The notes beneath the pieces were generated by a model, which saw only the letters and a list, made by a program, of their open reading frames with translations, was not told the DNA's origin and ran no database searches. Positions 43,314 to 52,285 of a stretch of 64,000 bases of DNA are shown piece after piece. Each line of letters begins with the position of its first letter. The stretch's first letter is position 1. Made by a program: the position numbers and the translations under genes. The stretch spans positions 124,001 through 188,000 of the forward strand of contig NZ_LZJI01000203.1 of NCBI RefSeq assembly GCF_001667775.1, written 5' to 3'. Source of the stretch: Mycobacterium sp. E1747 (GTDB lineage: Bacteria > Actinomycetota > Actinomycetes > Mycobacteriales > Mycobacteriaceae).

Positions 43314-43341
43314 CAAGATGAGACTTCGGTAGGGTGGCGTC

Positions 43342-43941
43342 GTGCCCAAGCGATCGAGCACCCCCGGTCCGCGCGACGAGCGCGGCGTGCTGGCGGCGCG
43401 CATTCTGGCCGCCGCTCGCGACGAGTTCGCCCAACATGGCTGGGCCGGCACGGCGATTCGTGCCGTCGCCCGGGCGGCGGACGTGGATCCGGCGCTGATT
43501 TATCACTACTTCGGCTCGAAGGAGGGCCTGCTCGACGCCGCCACCACGCCACCGCAGAAGTGGCTCGACGCGGTGGCGGCGACCTGGGCGACGCCCAAAG
43601 CCGACCTGGGTCGGCAATTGATCCGCACCGTCTTGGACACCTGGACCGACGAGGAGGTCGGTCCCATCCTGCGCGCCGTGGTGCTGACGGCCGCCCACGA
43701 GGACAAGACCCGAGAGAAGCTGCGGCTCATCGTTGAGCGCGGCCTCATCGGCGGTTCCACCCTCGGCGCCGACGAGGACGAACGACTGCGGCGCAGCGGG
43801 CTGATCGCCACCCAGTTGATCGGCTTCGCGTTGTTGCGCTACGTCTGGAAGATCGAGCCGATCGCATCCATGCCCGAGGATCAGGTGGTGGCGGCGGTGG
43901 CACCGAACCTGCAGCGCTACGTCGAAGGCGACATCTCCTAG
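43342..43941 (+). CDS. TetR family transcriptional regulator
   Basis: A 199-residue TetR repressor. The N-terminal HTH is AARILAAARDEFAQHGWAGT, IRAVARAADVDPALIYHYF and GSKEGLL (about 18-63). The ligand domain has the Mycobacterium-typical TAAHEDKTREKLR and LIATQLIGFALLRYV. It starts with GTG at 43342. It is divergent from the CocE-type hydrolase and followed by a dipeptidase and a methyltransferase, which it may also control through the possible site at 44679. Confidence 0.9.
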   Translation: MPKRSSTPGPRDERGVLAARILAAARDEFAQHGWAGTAIRAVARAADVDPALIYHYFGSKEGLLDAATTPPQKWLDAVAATWATPKADLGRQLIRTVLDTWTDEEVGPILRAVVLTAAHEDKTREKLRLIVERGLIGGSTLGADEDERLRRSGLIATQLIGFALLRYVWKIEPIASMPEDQVVAAVAPNLQRYVEGDIS

Positions 43942-43983
43942 GAGCTAACGCGACTGAGCCCGAGCAACGGCGACAATGACCGG

Positions 43984-44676
43984 ATGCGTCTTTTGCGCCC
44001 CAACCTTGCACTGGCGGTCGCCGCAGGTCTGGTGGGTGTCGGGACCGCCCAGGCCAGTCCCGACGTACCGCCGGTGAGCGAGGCGGCCCACGCGGCCGGA
44101 TTCGTCGACGTCCGAAGTGTGGTCCCCGACGCCGTCATCGACCTGCGCTACGCCACGACCAACAACTTCACGCACACGCAGCTGTATCCCGCCGACGCCC
44201 GTTGCCTGGTGCACCAGTCGATGGCGTCCGGACTGGCGACGGCGGCGACGGCACTACGGCCCCAGGGACACCTCCTGGTGTTCTGGGACTGCTATCGGCC
44301 TCACGATGTGCAGGTCCAGATGTTCAACGTTGTCCCCAATCCGGCTTGGGTCGCGCGTCCCGGCCAGTACGCGCACAGCCACGAGTCGGGGCGCTCGGTG
44401 GACATGACGTTCACGACCGCGCAGCAGCCGTGCGCATCCGGGCTGCACGCGGAGGGGCTCTGCCTGGCGGACATGGGCACCGACTTCGACGACTTCTCTT
44501 CGCGCGCAAACGCCTTCGCTACCGAGGGCGTCAGCGCCGACGCCCAAGCGAACCGGGCCGCGCTGCGAAACGCCATGAAGTACGGGGGTTTGGCGCCGTA
44601 CTCCGGGGAGTGGTGGCACTTCGACGGCCCGGGCGCCGCTGTCGACCGGCCGATCCTGAACGTGCCCGTCGATTAA
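43984..44676 (+). CDS. exported D-alanyl-D-alanine dipeptidase (VanX/M15D family)
   Basis: A 230-residue protein with a signal peptide (residues 1-24, likely cut after AQA). The zinc site is His133 and Asp140 in SHESGRSVDM, with GEWWHF near residue 208 giving the catalytic Glu and third ligand. Arg105 in DCYRPHDVQ matches the transition-state arginine of VanX. It cleaves D-Ala-D-Ala outside the membrane. It may serve in peptidoglycan recycling, and there is no vancomycin-resistance context (no VanH or VanA). Confidence 0.88.
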   Translation: MRLLRPNLALAVAAGLVGVGTAQASPDVPPVSEAAHAAGFVDVRSVVPDAVIDLRYATTNNFTHTQLYPADARCLVHQSMASGLATAATALRPQGHLLVFWDCYRPHDVQVQMFNVVPNPAWVARPGQYAHSHESGRSVDMTFTTAQQPCASGLHAEGLCLADMGTDFDDFSSRANAFATEGVSADAQANRAALRNAMKYGGLAPYSGEWWHFDGPGAAVDRPILNVPVD

Positions 44677-44678
44677 TC

Positions 44679-44710
44679 TCATATGTTGAGATGATGGTTT
44701 CATAATATGA
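44679..44710. promoter_or_regulatory. imperfect inverted repeat before the methyltransferase gene
   Basis: TCATAT and ATATGA arms enclose TTGAGA...TTTCAT. The core resembles the CocE/TetR operator (TTGAGA...TTTCA) with two extra bases. It lies in the 55-base gap before the methyltransferase, so it may be a second site for the same repressor. Evidence is weak. Confidence 0.35.
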
Positions 44711-44731
44711 ATTGACCGGTACGCTCGGAGA

Positions 44732-45544
44732 ATGAGCGACGAGCGCGGAGTCACGTACACCCACGGCCACCACGAGTCGGTGCTCCGCAGCCACCAGCGG
44801 CGCACCGTCCAGGACTCGGCCGCCTATTTGCTGCCCCGCCTGAAGCCCGGCTTGTCCGTGCTGGACATCGGCTGCGGACCCGGGACGATCACCGCCGATC
44901 TCGGCGACCTCGTCGCGCCCGGGCCCGTCACAGCCGTCGACCAGGTGGCCGACGTGCTTGGCGTGGCCCGTGCCGAGGTCGAGCGACGCGGCCTGTCGAA
45001 TGTTTCCTTCGCCACCGCCGACGCGCACCGGCTCGACTTTGCCGACGGCACATTCGACGTTGTGCACGCGCACCAGGTGCTGCAGCACGTCGCCGATCCG
45101 GTGGGGGCCCTACGGGAGATGAAACGGGTCTGCGCGCCCGGCGGTGTCGTGGCCGCGCGCGACGCCGACTACGCGGGGTTCATCTGGTTCCCGCAATTGC
45201 CGGCGCTCGACCTGTGGCGCGATCTCTACGAGCGGGCCGCTCGTGCCAACGGCGGCGAGCCGGACGCGGGCCGGCGCCTGTTGTCCTGGGCACGGCAGGC
45301 GGGTTTCGCCGACATCACGCCATCGGGAAGTGTGTGGTGCTACGCGACGCCGTCAATGCGCGAATGGTGGGGCGGCATGTGGGCCGACCGGATCCTGCAC
45401 TCGCGGATCGCAAGCGACCTGCTGGATCTGGGTCTGGCCACGACCGCGCAGCTCGAGGAGATCTCCGCCGCGTGGCGCGCCTGGGCGGCCGCCCCCGACG
45501 GCTGGATCGCCATTCCACACGGCGAAGTCCTCTGCCGGGGGTAG
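44732..45544 (+). CDS. class I SAM-dependent methyltransferase
   Basis: A 270-residue methyltransferase of the UbiE/type 11 kind. Motif I VLDIGCGPGTIT is at about 43-54, then ATADAHRLDFADGTFDVVHAH, and LREMKRVCAPGGVV (about 126-139). The C-terminal part with WYAT-like and GGMWADRI segments is common in mycobacterial and streptomycete small-molecule methyltransferases. ATG start. Substrate unknown; it may be in a unit with the dipeptidase. Confidence 0.87.
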   Translation: MSDERGVTYTHGHHESVLRSHQRRTVQDSAAYLLPRLKPGLSVLDIGCGPGTITADLGDLVAPGPVTAVDQVADVLGVARAEVERRGLSNVSFATADAHRLDFADGTFDVVHAHQVLQHVADPVGALREMKRVCAPGGVVAARDADYAGFIWFPQLPALDLWRDLYERAARANGGEPDAGRRLLSWARQAGFADITPSGSVWCYATPSMREWWGGMWADRILHSRIASDLLDLGLATTAQLEEISAAWRAWAAAPDGWIAIPHGEVLCRG

Positions 45545-45587
45545 CTCATCGGCTGCGGGCGACCGCGACGGTTTGTAGCATCGGCCG

Positions 45588-45830
45588 GTGCGCGGCCGGA
45601 AGACCGCTTCGGAGGCCGAAGGCTGCAATCCTGCCGCGCCCGCCGCGTCCCCGCGGCGCATCGCCGCTGCCTGCATGGTGGGCACCGCCGTCCGTTCGCT
45701 GCCCGAAGCGCTCGAAGCGACGCCCGAGATCATCATCACCGCCGGCGATTTCCGGCTCGTCGGTAGCCCGATCCACGTCTCGGGCTACGACCCCGACTAC
45801 CGCCCGCCGCCCGAGCTGCCCGAGGCGTAG
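45588..45830 (+). pseudogene. possible C-terminal remnant of a class III CoA-transferase
   Basis: The end of this 80-codon frame (DFRLVGSPIHVSGYDPDYRP) reads like the C-terminus of CaiB/BaiF CoA-transferases, which usually close with a substrate loop and PxYRPPPxLG. The rest of the family domain is absent. The 327-base gap around it holds no other gene. It is probably a relic, or a small expressed ORF. Confidence 0.45.
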
Positions 45831-45871
45831 CGCCCACCGCCGCGAGCGTGACGGTAGTTTCACATTCGGCG

Positions 45872-46774
45872 TCAGGACGCCGGCCCCCTGAGGTGCGCCT
45901 CGGCGAGCTTGCGGAAGGCCGCCACCAACCGACTGCGGTCCCCGGCGCGCGTCGCCAACACCACGTGACAGGGCTCGACGCCTTGCAGCGGGACGGTGGT
46001 GATGTCGGGCCGCAGGGCGTTGCCATGGAACCCAGCAGCGATGGCCACCGCCTGCCCGGAGGCGATGACTTCGAATTTGTCCTCGAGCGCGTCGATGAAC
46101 GGTCCATCGGGCGCGCGGCGACCGTCGGGCCGCGGATCGATGCGCCAGAAGGCACTCCACGCCGGATCGGAGTCACGGACCCGGGGCATCGGTTCGTCGG
46201 CGATGTCATCCAGCGTGACGAAATCTCGGCCCGCGAGGCGATGGTCGACCGACATCGCCAGCACCCGAGGCTCGTCGTAGAGGATGGTTACGTGCAGGCC
46301 GTCGGTCGGGAACGGCAGCCGGGTCACCACCGCGTCCACCCGATGTCCGAGCAACGCGTCCAGAGCCTGGCCCCAATGCAGATGCGTGACTTGCACTTCG
46401 GCGTCCGGGTGTTCGCGGCGCATCTCGCGCACCGCGGGGGTGATGATCATCCCAGTCGTGTATCCGATGGTGATCCGGCTGGGCTGTGCGGCGGCCCGGG
46501 CCTGGGCCGCCGCTTGCGTGGCCGAACGCAGCAGCGCTTTCGCCCGCGGCAGGAAGACCTCCCCCGCCTCCGTCAGCCGGGTGCCTTGCGGCGTGCGATC
46601 CAGCAGTCGAGCGCCCAGCTGTTGCTCGAGCCGGCGGATCTGCCGGCTCAACGACGGCTGCGCTACCCGCAGCGCGGTCGCGGCGCGGCCGAAGTGCCGG
46701 TGCTCAGCCACCGCGACGAAGTATCCGACCAACCGCAGATCGAGGTCGATCACGGGCAACGCCGAATCGGTCAT
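45872..46774 (-). CDS. LysR family transcriptional regulator
   Basis: A 300-residue LysR protein. The HTH is VAEHRHFGRAATALRVAQPS, then LSRQIRRLEQQLGARLLDRT (about 22-61), followed by a two-lobed inducer domain (RITIGYTTGMIITPAVREM onward). It is divergent from the epimerase gene, with a T-N11-A box between them, so it should activate that gene in response to an unknown co-inducer. Confidence 0.92.
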   Translation of the reverse strand: MTDSALPVIDLDLRLVGYFVAVAEHRHFGRAATALRVAQPSLSRQIRRLEQQLGARLLDRTPQGTRLTEAGEVFLPRAKALLRSATQAAAQARAAAQPSRITIGYTTGMIITPAVREMRREHPDAEVQVTHLHWGQALDALLGHRVDAVVTRLPFPTDGLHVTILYDEPRVLAMSVDHRLAGRDFVTLDDIADEPMPRVRDSDPAWSAFWRIDPRPDGRRAPDGPFIDALEDKFEVIASGQAVAIAAGFHGNALRPDITTVPLQGVEPCHVVLATRAGDRSRLVAAFRKLAEAHLRGPAS

Positions 46775-46799
46775 GCGGTTAGTGTAACGGCACGTGCAT

Positions 46800-46822
46800 C
46801 AGCTTGCCTGTGCCTAAAGCTG
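46800..46822. promoter_or_regulatory. LysR box (T-N11-A inverted repeat)
   Basis: CAGCTT, eleven bases, AAGCTG: perfect 6-bp arms in the T-N11-A form, 26 bases from the LysR start and 118 from the epimerase start. This is the recognition form expected for LysR proteins. Confidence 0.7.
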
Positions 46823-46939
46823 AATGACGTGCGGTGATGTCGATTCAGTATCGCGCCATCTGAAACGGGCCTTGGACAACCGGCCCGCCCGGGTCATTGA
46901 CTGGAACCCGCGAATACCGCCTAAGCGAAAGGGAATTCC

Positions 46940-47833
46940 ATGCATGTCTTTGTCACGGGCGCGAGCGGACACATCGGTTCGGCCGTCGTCGACGAGCTCA
47001 CGCGGGCGGGGCATCACGTCACCGGCCTGGCCCGCTCCGACGCGTCGGCCGCCGCGCTGGCGGCGAAGGGTGTGAGTGTGCACCGAGGCGACCTCGACGA
47101 CCTCGACGGGTTGCAGTCCGCCGCCGCCGCGTCCGACGGTGTCATCCACCTGGCTTTCAAACACGATTTCGACAACTTCGTGGCCGCGGCCGAATCGGAT
47201 TTGCGGGCCGTCAACGCCATCGGGGAGGCGCTCGTCGGCTCCGGCCGGCCCTTCGTCAGCACCTCGGGAACCCTCCTGCTTTCGCTCTTGGGTCAGGGCG
47301 GACTGGGAACCGAGCACGACACGCTGCCCGGCGGGCCTCGGGTCGATTCGGAGAACGCCGTCATCGCGTTGGCCGAACGGGGGGTGCGATCGTCGGTTAT
47401 CCGGTTGTCGCCCTTGGTGCACAGCAACCTGGATCACCACGGTTTCATGTCGCATCTGATCGGCACCGCCCGCTCGACAGGCGTCTCCGCCTACCTCGGC
47501 GACGGCGCGAACCGCTGGCCCGCTGTGCACACGCTGGACGCCGCGCGCCTGTATCTGCTGGCGCTCGAAAAGGCGCCGCCGGGAACCCGTTTGCACGGGG
47601 TCGCCGACGAGGGCGTGCCGTTCCGTGACATCGCCACCGTCATTGGCCGCCACCTCGAAGTGCCGGTACGCGGAATTCCCGTGGACGAGGCCGGCCATTT
47701 TGGCTTCCTGGCGCTCTTTGCGGCGTTGGACAATCCGACATCGAACGCGCTGACCAAGAAAGAACTCGACTGGAATCCCGAACGGGCCGGCCTGCTCGAG
47801 GATCTCGACGCCGGCCATTACTTCGGCGAGTGA
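46940..47833 (+). CDS. NAD-dependent epimerase/dehydratase (extended SDR-like)
   Basis: A 297-residue Rossmann protein. FVTGASGHIGSAVVDELTRAGH (from residue 4), GLARSD and VIHLAF are typical of atypical/extended SDRs. There is no clear Tyr-x3-Lys, as in many of the NmrA-like or epimerase relatives used as reductases. AAAGGGAATTCC precedes the ATG. It is divergent from LysR and overlaps the next gene (GTGA), so it is the first gene of a LysR-controlled pair. Confidence 0.86.
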   Translation: MHVFVTGASGHIGSAVVDELTRAGHHVTGLARSDASAAALAAKGVSVHRGDLDDLDGLQSAAAASDGVIHLAFKHDFDNFVAAAESDLRAVNAIGEALVGSGRPFVSTSGTLLLSLLGQGGLGTEHDTLPGGPRVDSENAVIALAERGVRSSVIRLSPLVHSNLDHHGFMSHLIGTARSTGVSAYLGDGANRWPAVHTLDAARLYLLALEKAPPGTRLHGVADEGVPFRDIATVIGRHLEVPVRGIPVDEAGHFGFLALFAALDNPTSNALTKKELDWNPERAGLLEDLDAGHYFGE

Positions 47834-48735
47834 ACGGCACCATGGCCGGTGCCGCGGTTGAAGCGGCCCGGGAGGCGCTGGGGCGGGTGGGAGTATGCCT
47901 GCCCGTCTCCTTCACAGCTCCACCGTCGGCGCGCCAGCAGCGGCAGGCGGTGGTCCGGCTGGAAAGGGCAGGTTATCGCGGCGCATGGACCAATGAGGTC
48001 ATCGGCAAAGACGCCCTGGTGCAACTCGCCATGCTGCTCGGCCACAGCGAGCAACTGGTGTTCGGAACCTGCATCGCCAACATCTGGGCCCGCCCGGCGC
48101 AAACCATGCATGCCGCGGCAGCCCAACTGGCGCAAGCATATCCGGGCCGGATCGTGCTCGGCCTCGGTGTCGGTTACCCGGAGCAGGCGGCCAGTGTCGG
48201 TCGGGAATTCGGCAGCCCGCTGGCGACGATGCGCGACTACCTGGACCTGATGGACGACCCGACCTGGCCGCCGGCACCCGACGCGGCGTATGCCCGGATC
48301 GTCGCTGCCAACGGGCCGAAAATGCTGGCGCTGGCACGCGATCTCGCGGACGGGGCGTTCCCGGCCGGGCTGCCACCGGAGTTCACCGCCCAGGCACGAC
48401 TTCTTCTGGGCCCGGACAAGCTCCTGGTCGTCGGACTCTCGGTGGTCCGCGACATCCAGGCGGCGCGCGAGGCGGTGTCCACGCGGCTCACCGTTGCGTC
48501 CTACTCGGCCCGGCTGGCGGAGTTGGGGTTCTCGGCCGGCGATATCGGCGAGGTGAGCGACCGACTCGTCAATGCGATTGCCGCGCACGGTGATTCGGCG
48601 GATATCGCGGCCAAGGTGGCCGAACACCTGGCCGCCGGGGCGGACCACGTCACGCTGCTGCCGCCCATCGGCGGCGAATTCGCCGCGAGCGTCGAGCAAC
48701 TCGAACAGTTGGGCCCCGCGCTGGCCGAACTCTAG
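47830..48735 (+). CDS. LLM class F420-dependent oxidoreductase
   Basis: A 301-residue protein of the short mycobacterial F420-dependent LLM subgroup. It has RLERAGYRGAWTNEVIGKDALVQLAMLLGH, FGTCIANIWARPAQTM and VLGLGVGYPEQ. The GTG start overlaps the epimerase stop by four bases, so translation is coupled. The two enzymes probably act on one substrate under LysR control. Confidence 0.88.
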   Translation: MNGTMAGAAVEAAREALGRVGVCLPVSFTAPPSARQQRQAVVRLERAGYRGAWTNEVIGKDALVQLAMLLGHSEQLVFGTCIANIWARPAQTMHAAAAQLAQAYPGRIVLGLGVGYPEQAASVGREFGSPLATMRDYLDLMDDPTWPPAPDAAYARIVAANGPKMLALARDLADGAFPAGLPPEFTAQARLLLGPDKLLVVGLSVVRDIQAAREAVSTRLTVASYSARLAELGFSAGDIGEVSDRLVNAIAAHGDSADIAAKVAEHLAAGADHVTLLPPIGGEFAASVEQLEQLGPALAEL

Positions 48736-48837
48736 CTGCGAGGGGTCACCGGCGGGCACCACGGCCGACACGACCACCCTGCGACCTGCCCTGGTACATC
48801 CACTGGTCGACGCCCTTGTCGCCGACGTTCATCAGGC

Positions 48838-49509
48838 TCAGCGGTTCCGCTCGCTCGTCGTCTCGAGCAATCGAGGGATGGGCGCGGGATCCAACAGCAA
48901 TGCATCGGACATGTTCAGCTGCTCGGCGTTGGCGATCATGTTGTCCAAGATGGCCTGCAGATCATCGCCTTCGAGTTCGTAAATGGCGACATACGGGCCC
49001 TGCCCGTCGATCGGGCGCAGCCGGCGTGCCGCGACGATACCGTCGAGCGCCAGCAGTTCGGGTATGTGCACTTCGTCGTACCAGGTGTTGTAATCCTGTT
49101 CGCGCTCAGGCGAACTGGGCCAACTTTCGACGTACATGATTCCCTTGGCCATCGCCGCCACCTCTCTCGGGCCGCTACTCGTACGCACCGTGACCGAATC
49201 CGTGTCCGGCACGCCCTGGCACGTCAAAATGTAGCCCTCGGTGACCTCATCATCATCGAGAGCGTCGTTGACCCGCATGGTCGCGTGGCCCTCTTCCAAC
49301 TTGGCCATGCACATGCCGCAATTACTCGCCTCGCAACTGAACGGCGGTTCCAGGCCGGCTCGCCGCGCGCTCTGCAACAGCGTCTCGCCGGGGACCAGCG
49401 GCACCGAGACCTTCCTGCGGTCCATGTGGATGGTCACCGTGCCCGCGCCGGAGCCGTTTGACGGATCTGTCACCCGTGGGGTCTCCGTGCCGCTTCGGGT
49501 GACTGTCAC
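48838..49509 (-). CDS. plant-type [2Fe-2S] ferredoxin fused to an alpha/beta-barrel (EthD/DUF4286-like) domain
   Basis: A 223-residue fusion. The N-terminal half is a plant-type ferredoxin with ligands Cys59-x4-Cys64-x2-Cys67-x29-Cys97 (SCEASNCGMCMAK, ILTCQG). From about residue 122, AKGIMYVESWPSSPEREQDYNTWYDEVHIPELLALDG is a dimeric alpha/beta-barrel domain of the EthD/DUF4286 kind. The frame is continuous, so this is a real fusion and not a frameshift. It starts with GTG at 49507-49509, divergent from a crotonase across a perfect 37-bp palindrome. It probably passes electrons to an oxygenase, with the barrel binding the product or partner. Confidence 0.82.
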   Translation of the reverse strand: MTVTRSGTETPRVTDPSNGSGAGTVTIHMDRRKVSVPLVPGETLLQSARRAGLEPPFSCEASNCGMCMAKLEEGHATMRVNDALDDDEVTEGYILTCQGVPDTDSVTVRTSSGPREVAAMAKGIMYVESWPSSPEREQDYNTWYDEVHIPELLALDGIVAARRLRPIDGQGPYVAIYELEGDDLQAILDNMIANAEQLNMSDALLLDPAPIPRLLETTSERNR

Positions 49510-49534
49510 CTGGACCGACCTCCCGTATTTGCAT

Positions 49535-49571
49535 TATCGCTCTGAGAGAATATTATTCTCTCAGAGCGATA
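49535..49571. promoter_or_regulatory. perfect 37-bp palindrome, divergent operator
   Basis: Two perfect 18-bp arms meet around a single T at 49553. The centre is GAGAATA-T-TATTCTC. It sits 25 bases from the ferredoxin-fusion start and 38 bases from the crotonase start. The same 15-bp core with C at the centre lies at 62501-62515 in front of a TetR gene. Confidence 0.8.
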
Positions 49572-49609
49572 GGATCTTCTCAAGCTTGTGGGGATGGCAG
49601 GTCTCTGAC

Positions 49610-50377
49610 GTGTACGACATGCCTGCCGAAATCGACGTCCAAGCCGACGGGCCGCTGCGGATCATCACGTTGAACCGGCCGGAGTCACTCAACTCGGTCA
49701 ACGACGATCTGCACGTCGGGCTCGCGCGACTGTGGCAACGGCTGACCGATGACGCCACGGCCCGCGCGGCGGTCATCACCGGGGCCGGCAGGGCGTTCTC
49801 GGCGGGCGGCGACTTCTCCTACCTCAAGGAGCTGTCGACCGATGCGGAGCTGCGTGCCAAGACCATCCGGGACGGGCGCGAGATCGTCTTGGGCATGGCG
49901 CGGTGCCGAATCCCGGTGGTGGCGGCCGTGAATGGCCCAGCCGTCGGGCTGGGCTGCAGCCTGGTGGCGCTGAGCGACATCGTCTACATCGCCGAAGAGG
50001 CATACCTTGCGGATCCGCACGTGCAGGTGGGACTGGTGGCCGCCGACGGCGGTCCGCTGACCTGGCCGCTGCACATCAGCCTGCTGCTGGCCAAGGAGTT
50101 CGCGCTGACGGGCACCCGCATCGGTGCCCAGCGTGCGGTCGAGCTCGGGCTGGCCAACCACGTGTCCGCCGATCCGGTCGCGGACGCAATCGCTTGCACC
50201 AAAAAGATTTTGGAGCTTCCTCAGCAGGCGGTCGAAAGCACAAAACGGGTGCTCAACATACATCTGGAGCGCGCGGTCCTGGCCAGCTTGGACTACGCCC
50301 TCTCGGCCGAGCATCAATCGTTCACCACGGACGACTTCCGGTCGATCGTCACGAAGTTGGCGGCGGGCAAGAACTGA
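49610..50377 (+). CDS. crotonase family protein
   Basis: A 255-residue crotonase-fold protein, started at the GTG at 49610 (AGG eight bases upstream) or at the ATG at 49619. The longer frame to 49241 runs antisense to the ferredoxin gene. Motifs are TGAGRAFSAGGDFSYL and NGPAVGLGCSLVALSD. It is a paralogue of 3510-4283. The hydratase glutamates are replaced by Ser and His. It is divergent from the ferredoxin fusion with a shared operator, so they may serve one pathway. Confidence 0.88.
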   Translation: MYDMPAEIDVQADGPLRIITLNRPESLNSVNDDLHVGLARLWQRLTDDATARAAVITGAGRAFSAGGDFSYLKELSTDAELRAKTIRDGREIVLGMARCRIPVVAAVNGPAVGLGCSLVALSDIVYIAEEAYLADPHVQVGLVAADGGPLTWPLHISLLLAKEFALTGTRIGAQRAVELGLANHVSADPVADAIACTKKILELPQQAVESTKRVLNIHLERAVLASLDYALSAEHQSFTTDDFRSIVTKLAAGKN

Positions 50378-50389
50378 TCCGGGAGTCGC

Positions 50390-51253
50390 TCACGCCGAAT
50401 CGTGTTGCCGCAGGAAGTCTCGCATCACCCGATCGAACTTGCCCGGCTCCTCGATGAAAGGCATGTGAGCGCTCGACTCGAACAGCTCATAGCGCGAGCC
50501 GGCGATGCGCCGGTGGATCTCCCACATGTGTTCGGGCACGCATTCGTCGAACCTGCCGGCAAGGATGAGGGTGGGCACGGTGATTTCCGGCAATCGATCG
50601 AACACGTCCCAGTCGCGGATCGTCCCGACGATATGGAAGTCACTCGGCCCGAACATCGTCTCGAAGATCTCGGTTCCCATGTTGGCGAAGGCCTCCAAAA
50701 GCTCCGGAGGCCAGGGACGTACGCGGCAAAGGTAGGTTTCGTTCCAGGTGCGGATGGCGTCCTGATATTCGGCCGTGTAGGTGGTGCCGGCGGCTTCATG
50801 GCGGTCGATCGCGGATTGCGTCGCCGGATCGAGCTCGGCCTTCAGCCGGGCGACCATCTGCGAGAACTGCGGTATGGAGGCGATGCTGTTCGAGATGGTG
50901 AGGCTGGCCGCCCGCGAGGTCACGTCGAGCGCGTACTGCTGCGCCATCATCGCGCCCCACGAGTTGCCGAAGACGTGGAATCGGTTGAGCTCAAGGCCCT
51001 TTACGACGGCGGCCATCTCGGCCACCGACCGTGGCATGGTCCACAATTCGCGGTTCGACGGGCGCTCGGAGTTGCCGCACCCCAGCTGATCCCAATAGAC
51101 CACTTCGCGCTCGTCGGCCAACCGCTCCAGCGAACGCAGATAGGTGTGGGGCAATCCGGGTCCGCCGTGCACGACGAGCAGGGGAAGGCCCGGTCCGCCG
51201 CCGACCCGCTTGAACCACACGTTGCCGCCCGGAACCGCGATCATTCCGTCCAT
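50390..51253 (-). CDS. proline iminopeptidase-type alpha/beta hydrolase
   Basis: A 287-residue alpha/beta hydrolase. HGGPG at 29-33 forms the oxyanion hole, GNSWGAMMAQ holds Ser98, LAGRFDECVP the acid, and SSAHMPFIE the His. WDQLGCGNSERP is also typical of the proline iminopeptidase family, which contains both peptidases and esterases or epoxide-type hydrolases. It converges with the crotonase gene, leaving a gap of only 12 bases. Confidence 0.87.
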   Translation of the reverse strand: MDGMIAVPGGNVWFKRVGGGPGLPLLVVHGGPGLPHTYLRSLERLADEREVVYWDQLGCGNSERPSNRELWTMPRSVAEMAAVVKGLELNRFHVFGNSWGAMMAQQYALDVTSRAASLTISNSIASIPQFSQMVARLKAELDPATQSAIDRHEAAGTTYTAEYQDAIRTWNETYLCRVRPWPPELLEAFANMGTEIFETMFGPSDFHIVGTIRDWDVFDRLPEITVPTLILAGRFDECVPEHMWEIHRRIAGSRYELFESSAHMPFIEEPGKFDRVMRDFLRQHDSA

Positions 51254-51368
51254 TGCCGACGATGCCTCCTGGTTGGCGAGCAGACGCAGAACCGCAGCCT
51301 ATGATGCCGGTTCATCTGACTTTGCGTCTGCTCGCGATGCGACCGTTCCTTGCGACGCTGACTCTCCC

Positions 51369-52085
51369 ATGCGCGACGTGCTCGCTGAACTGGAGAAACC
51401 CGTACTGGTCGGCGCCTACCGGCACCGGGAATCCCGGGTGGCGGTGCTGGCCGTGGACCCGTCGTCGCCGTTCAGTGGTGGTGCATTGCTGGGCGATCGA
51501 ATACGGATGGCCGCGCATATCAACGACTCCAACGTGTTGATCAGGTCGTAACAACCCGTGGTCACCTCGGCGGATTGGCCGCGGCGGTCCCCGGCGGCCA
51601 TTCGGCTGCTGGGAGCGATCGGTTACCACGTCGTCCTGCTGGAGACCGTGGGGGTGGGGCAGTCGGAGATCGAGATCGCCGCGGTCGCCGACCCCACCGT
51701 TGTCATCCGCAATCCCGGTGCGGGCGATGCCATTCAGGCGGCCAAGGCGCGGGTGCTCGAAGTCGCCGACATCGTGGTCGTCAAAAAGGCCGACCGCGAC
51801 GGCGCCGAACAGACCGTGCGGGACCTGCGGGGCCGAGACGGACGCACCCATCGTCAGCCTCGTCGCGGTGGGGCGAGGGCATCGCGGAGTTGATGGCCGC
51901 CATTGAGGATCGCACCGACAGCCGCCCGGCGACCGGCCCGCGCCCAGGTCCTGTCGCTGGCGCATACCCTGCTGCGGAGTCGGCCGGACCTCGACCGGCT
52001 CGCCGAGACGGTCGTCGACGGCGCCCAGGATTCCTACTCGGCGCCCGAACAGTTGCTGGCACCGACCCCGCGCGAGCAGGGCTAA
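51369..52085 (+). pseudogene. broken MeaB/ArgK-type GTPase gene
   Basis: Pieces of the methylmalonyl-CoA mutase chaperone GTPase MeaB are recognisable in order: RESRVAVLAVDPSSPFSGGA and GDRIRMAAH, then VVLLETVGVGQSEIEIAAVAD, VADIVVVKKADRDGAEQTVR, EGIAELMAAIEDR and LSLAHTLLRSRPDLDRLAE. A stop (TAA at 51549-51551) and at least three frame changes separate them, and the N-terminal P-loop is missing. Intact MeaB protects the B12-dependent mutase. No mutase gene lies beside it, so the locus is decayed. Confidence 0.85.
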
Positions 52086-52285
52086 GCCGTTGCGTTGTCC
52101 CCCGATCGGGGGAACGGGGATTCATCCCTTTTGCGGACCGATCGGCGGAGTTCCGGCCGGGTCCGCCGTCCTACGTTGATCTTGTGTACAACGGCAGTCA
52201 CCTCAGCCACCGACCGGACGCCCGTCCGTCGCAGAGCTCCGGCCGACGCCACCACGATTTCGCGACGAGTTAGGAGACCCGACAC

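Noticed and set aside
43984-44676. Vancomycin-resistance cluster
   Set aside because: Only a VanX-like dipeptidase is present. There is no VanH, VanA, VanS or VanR nearby, and such dipeptidases are common in mycobacteria.
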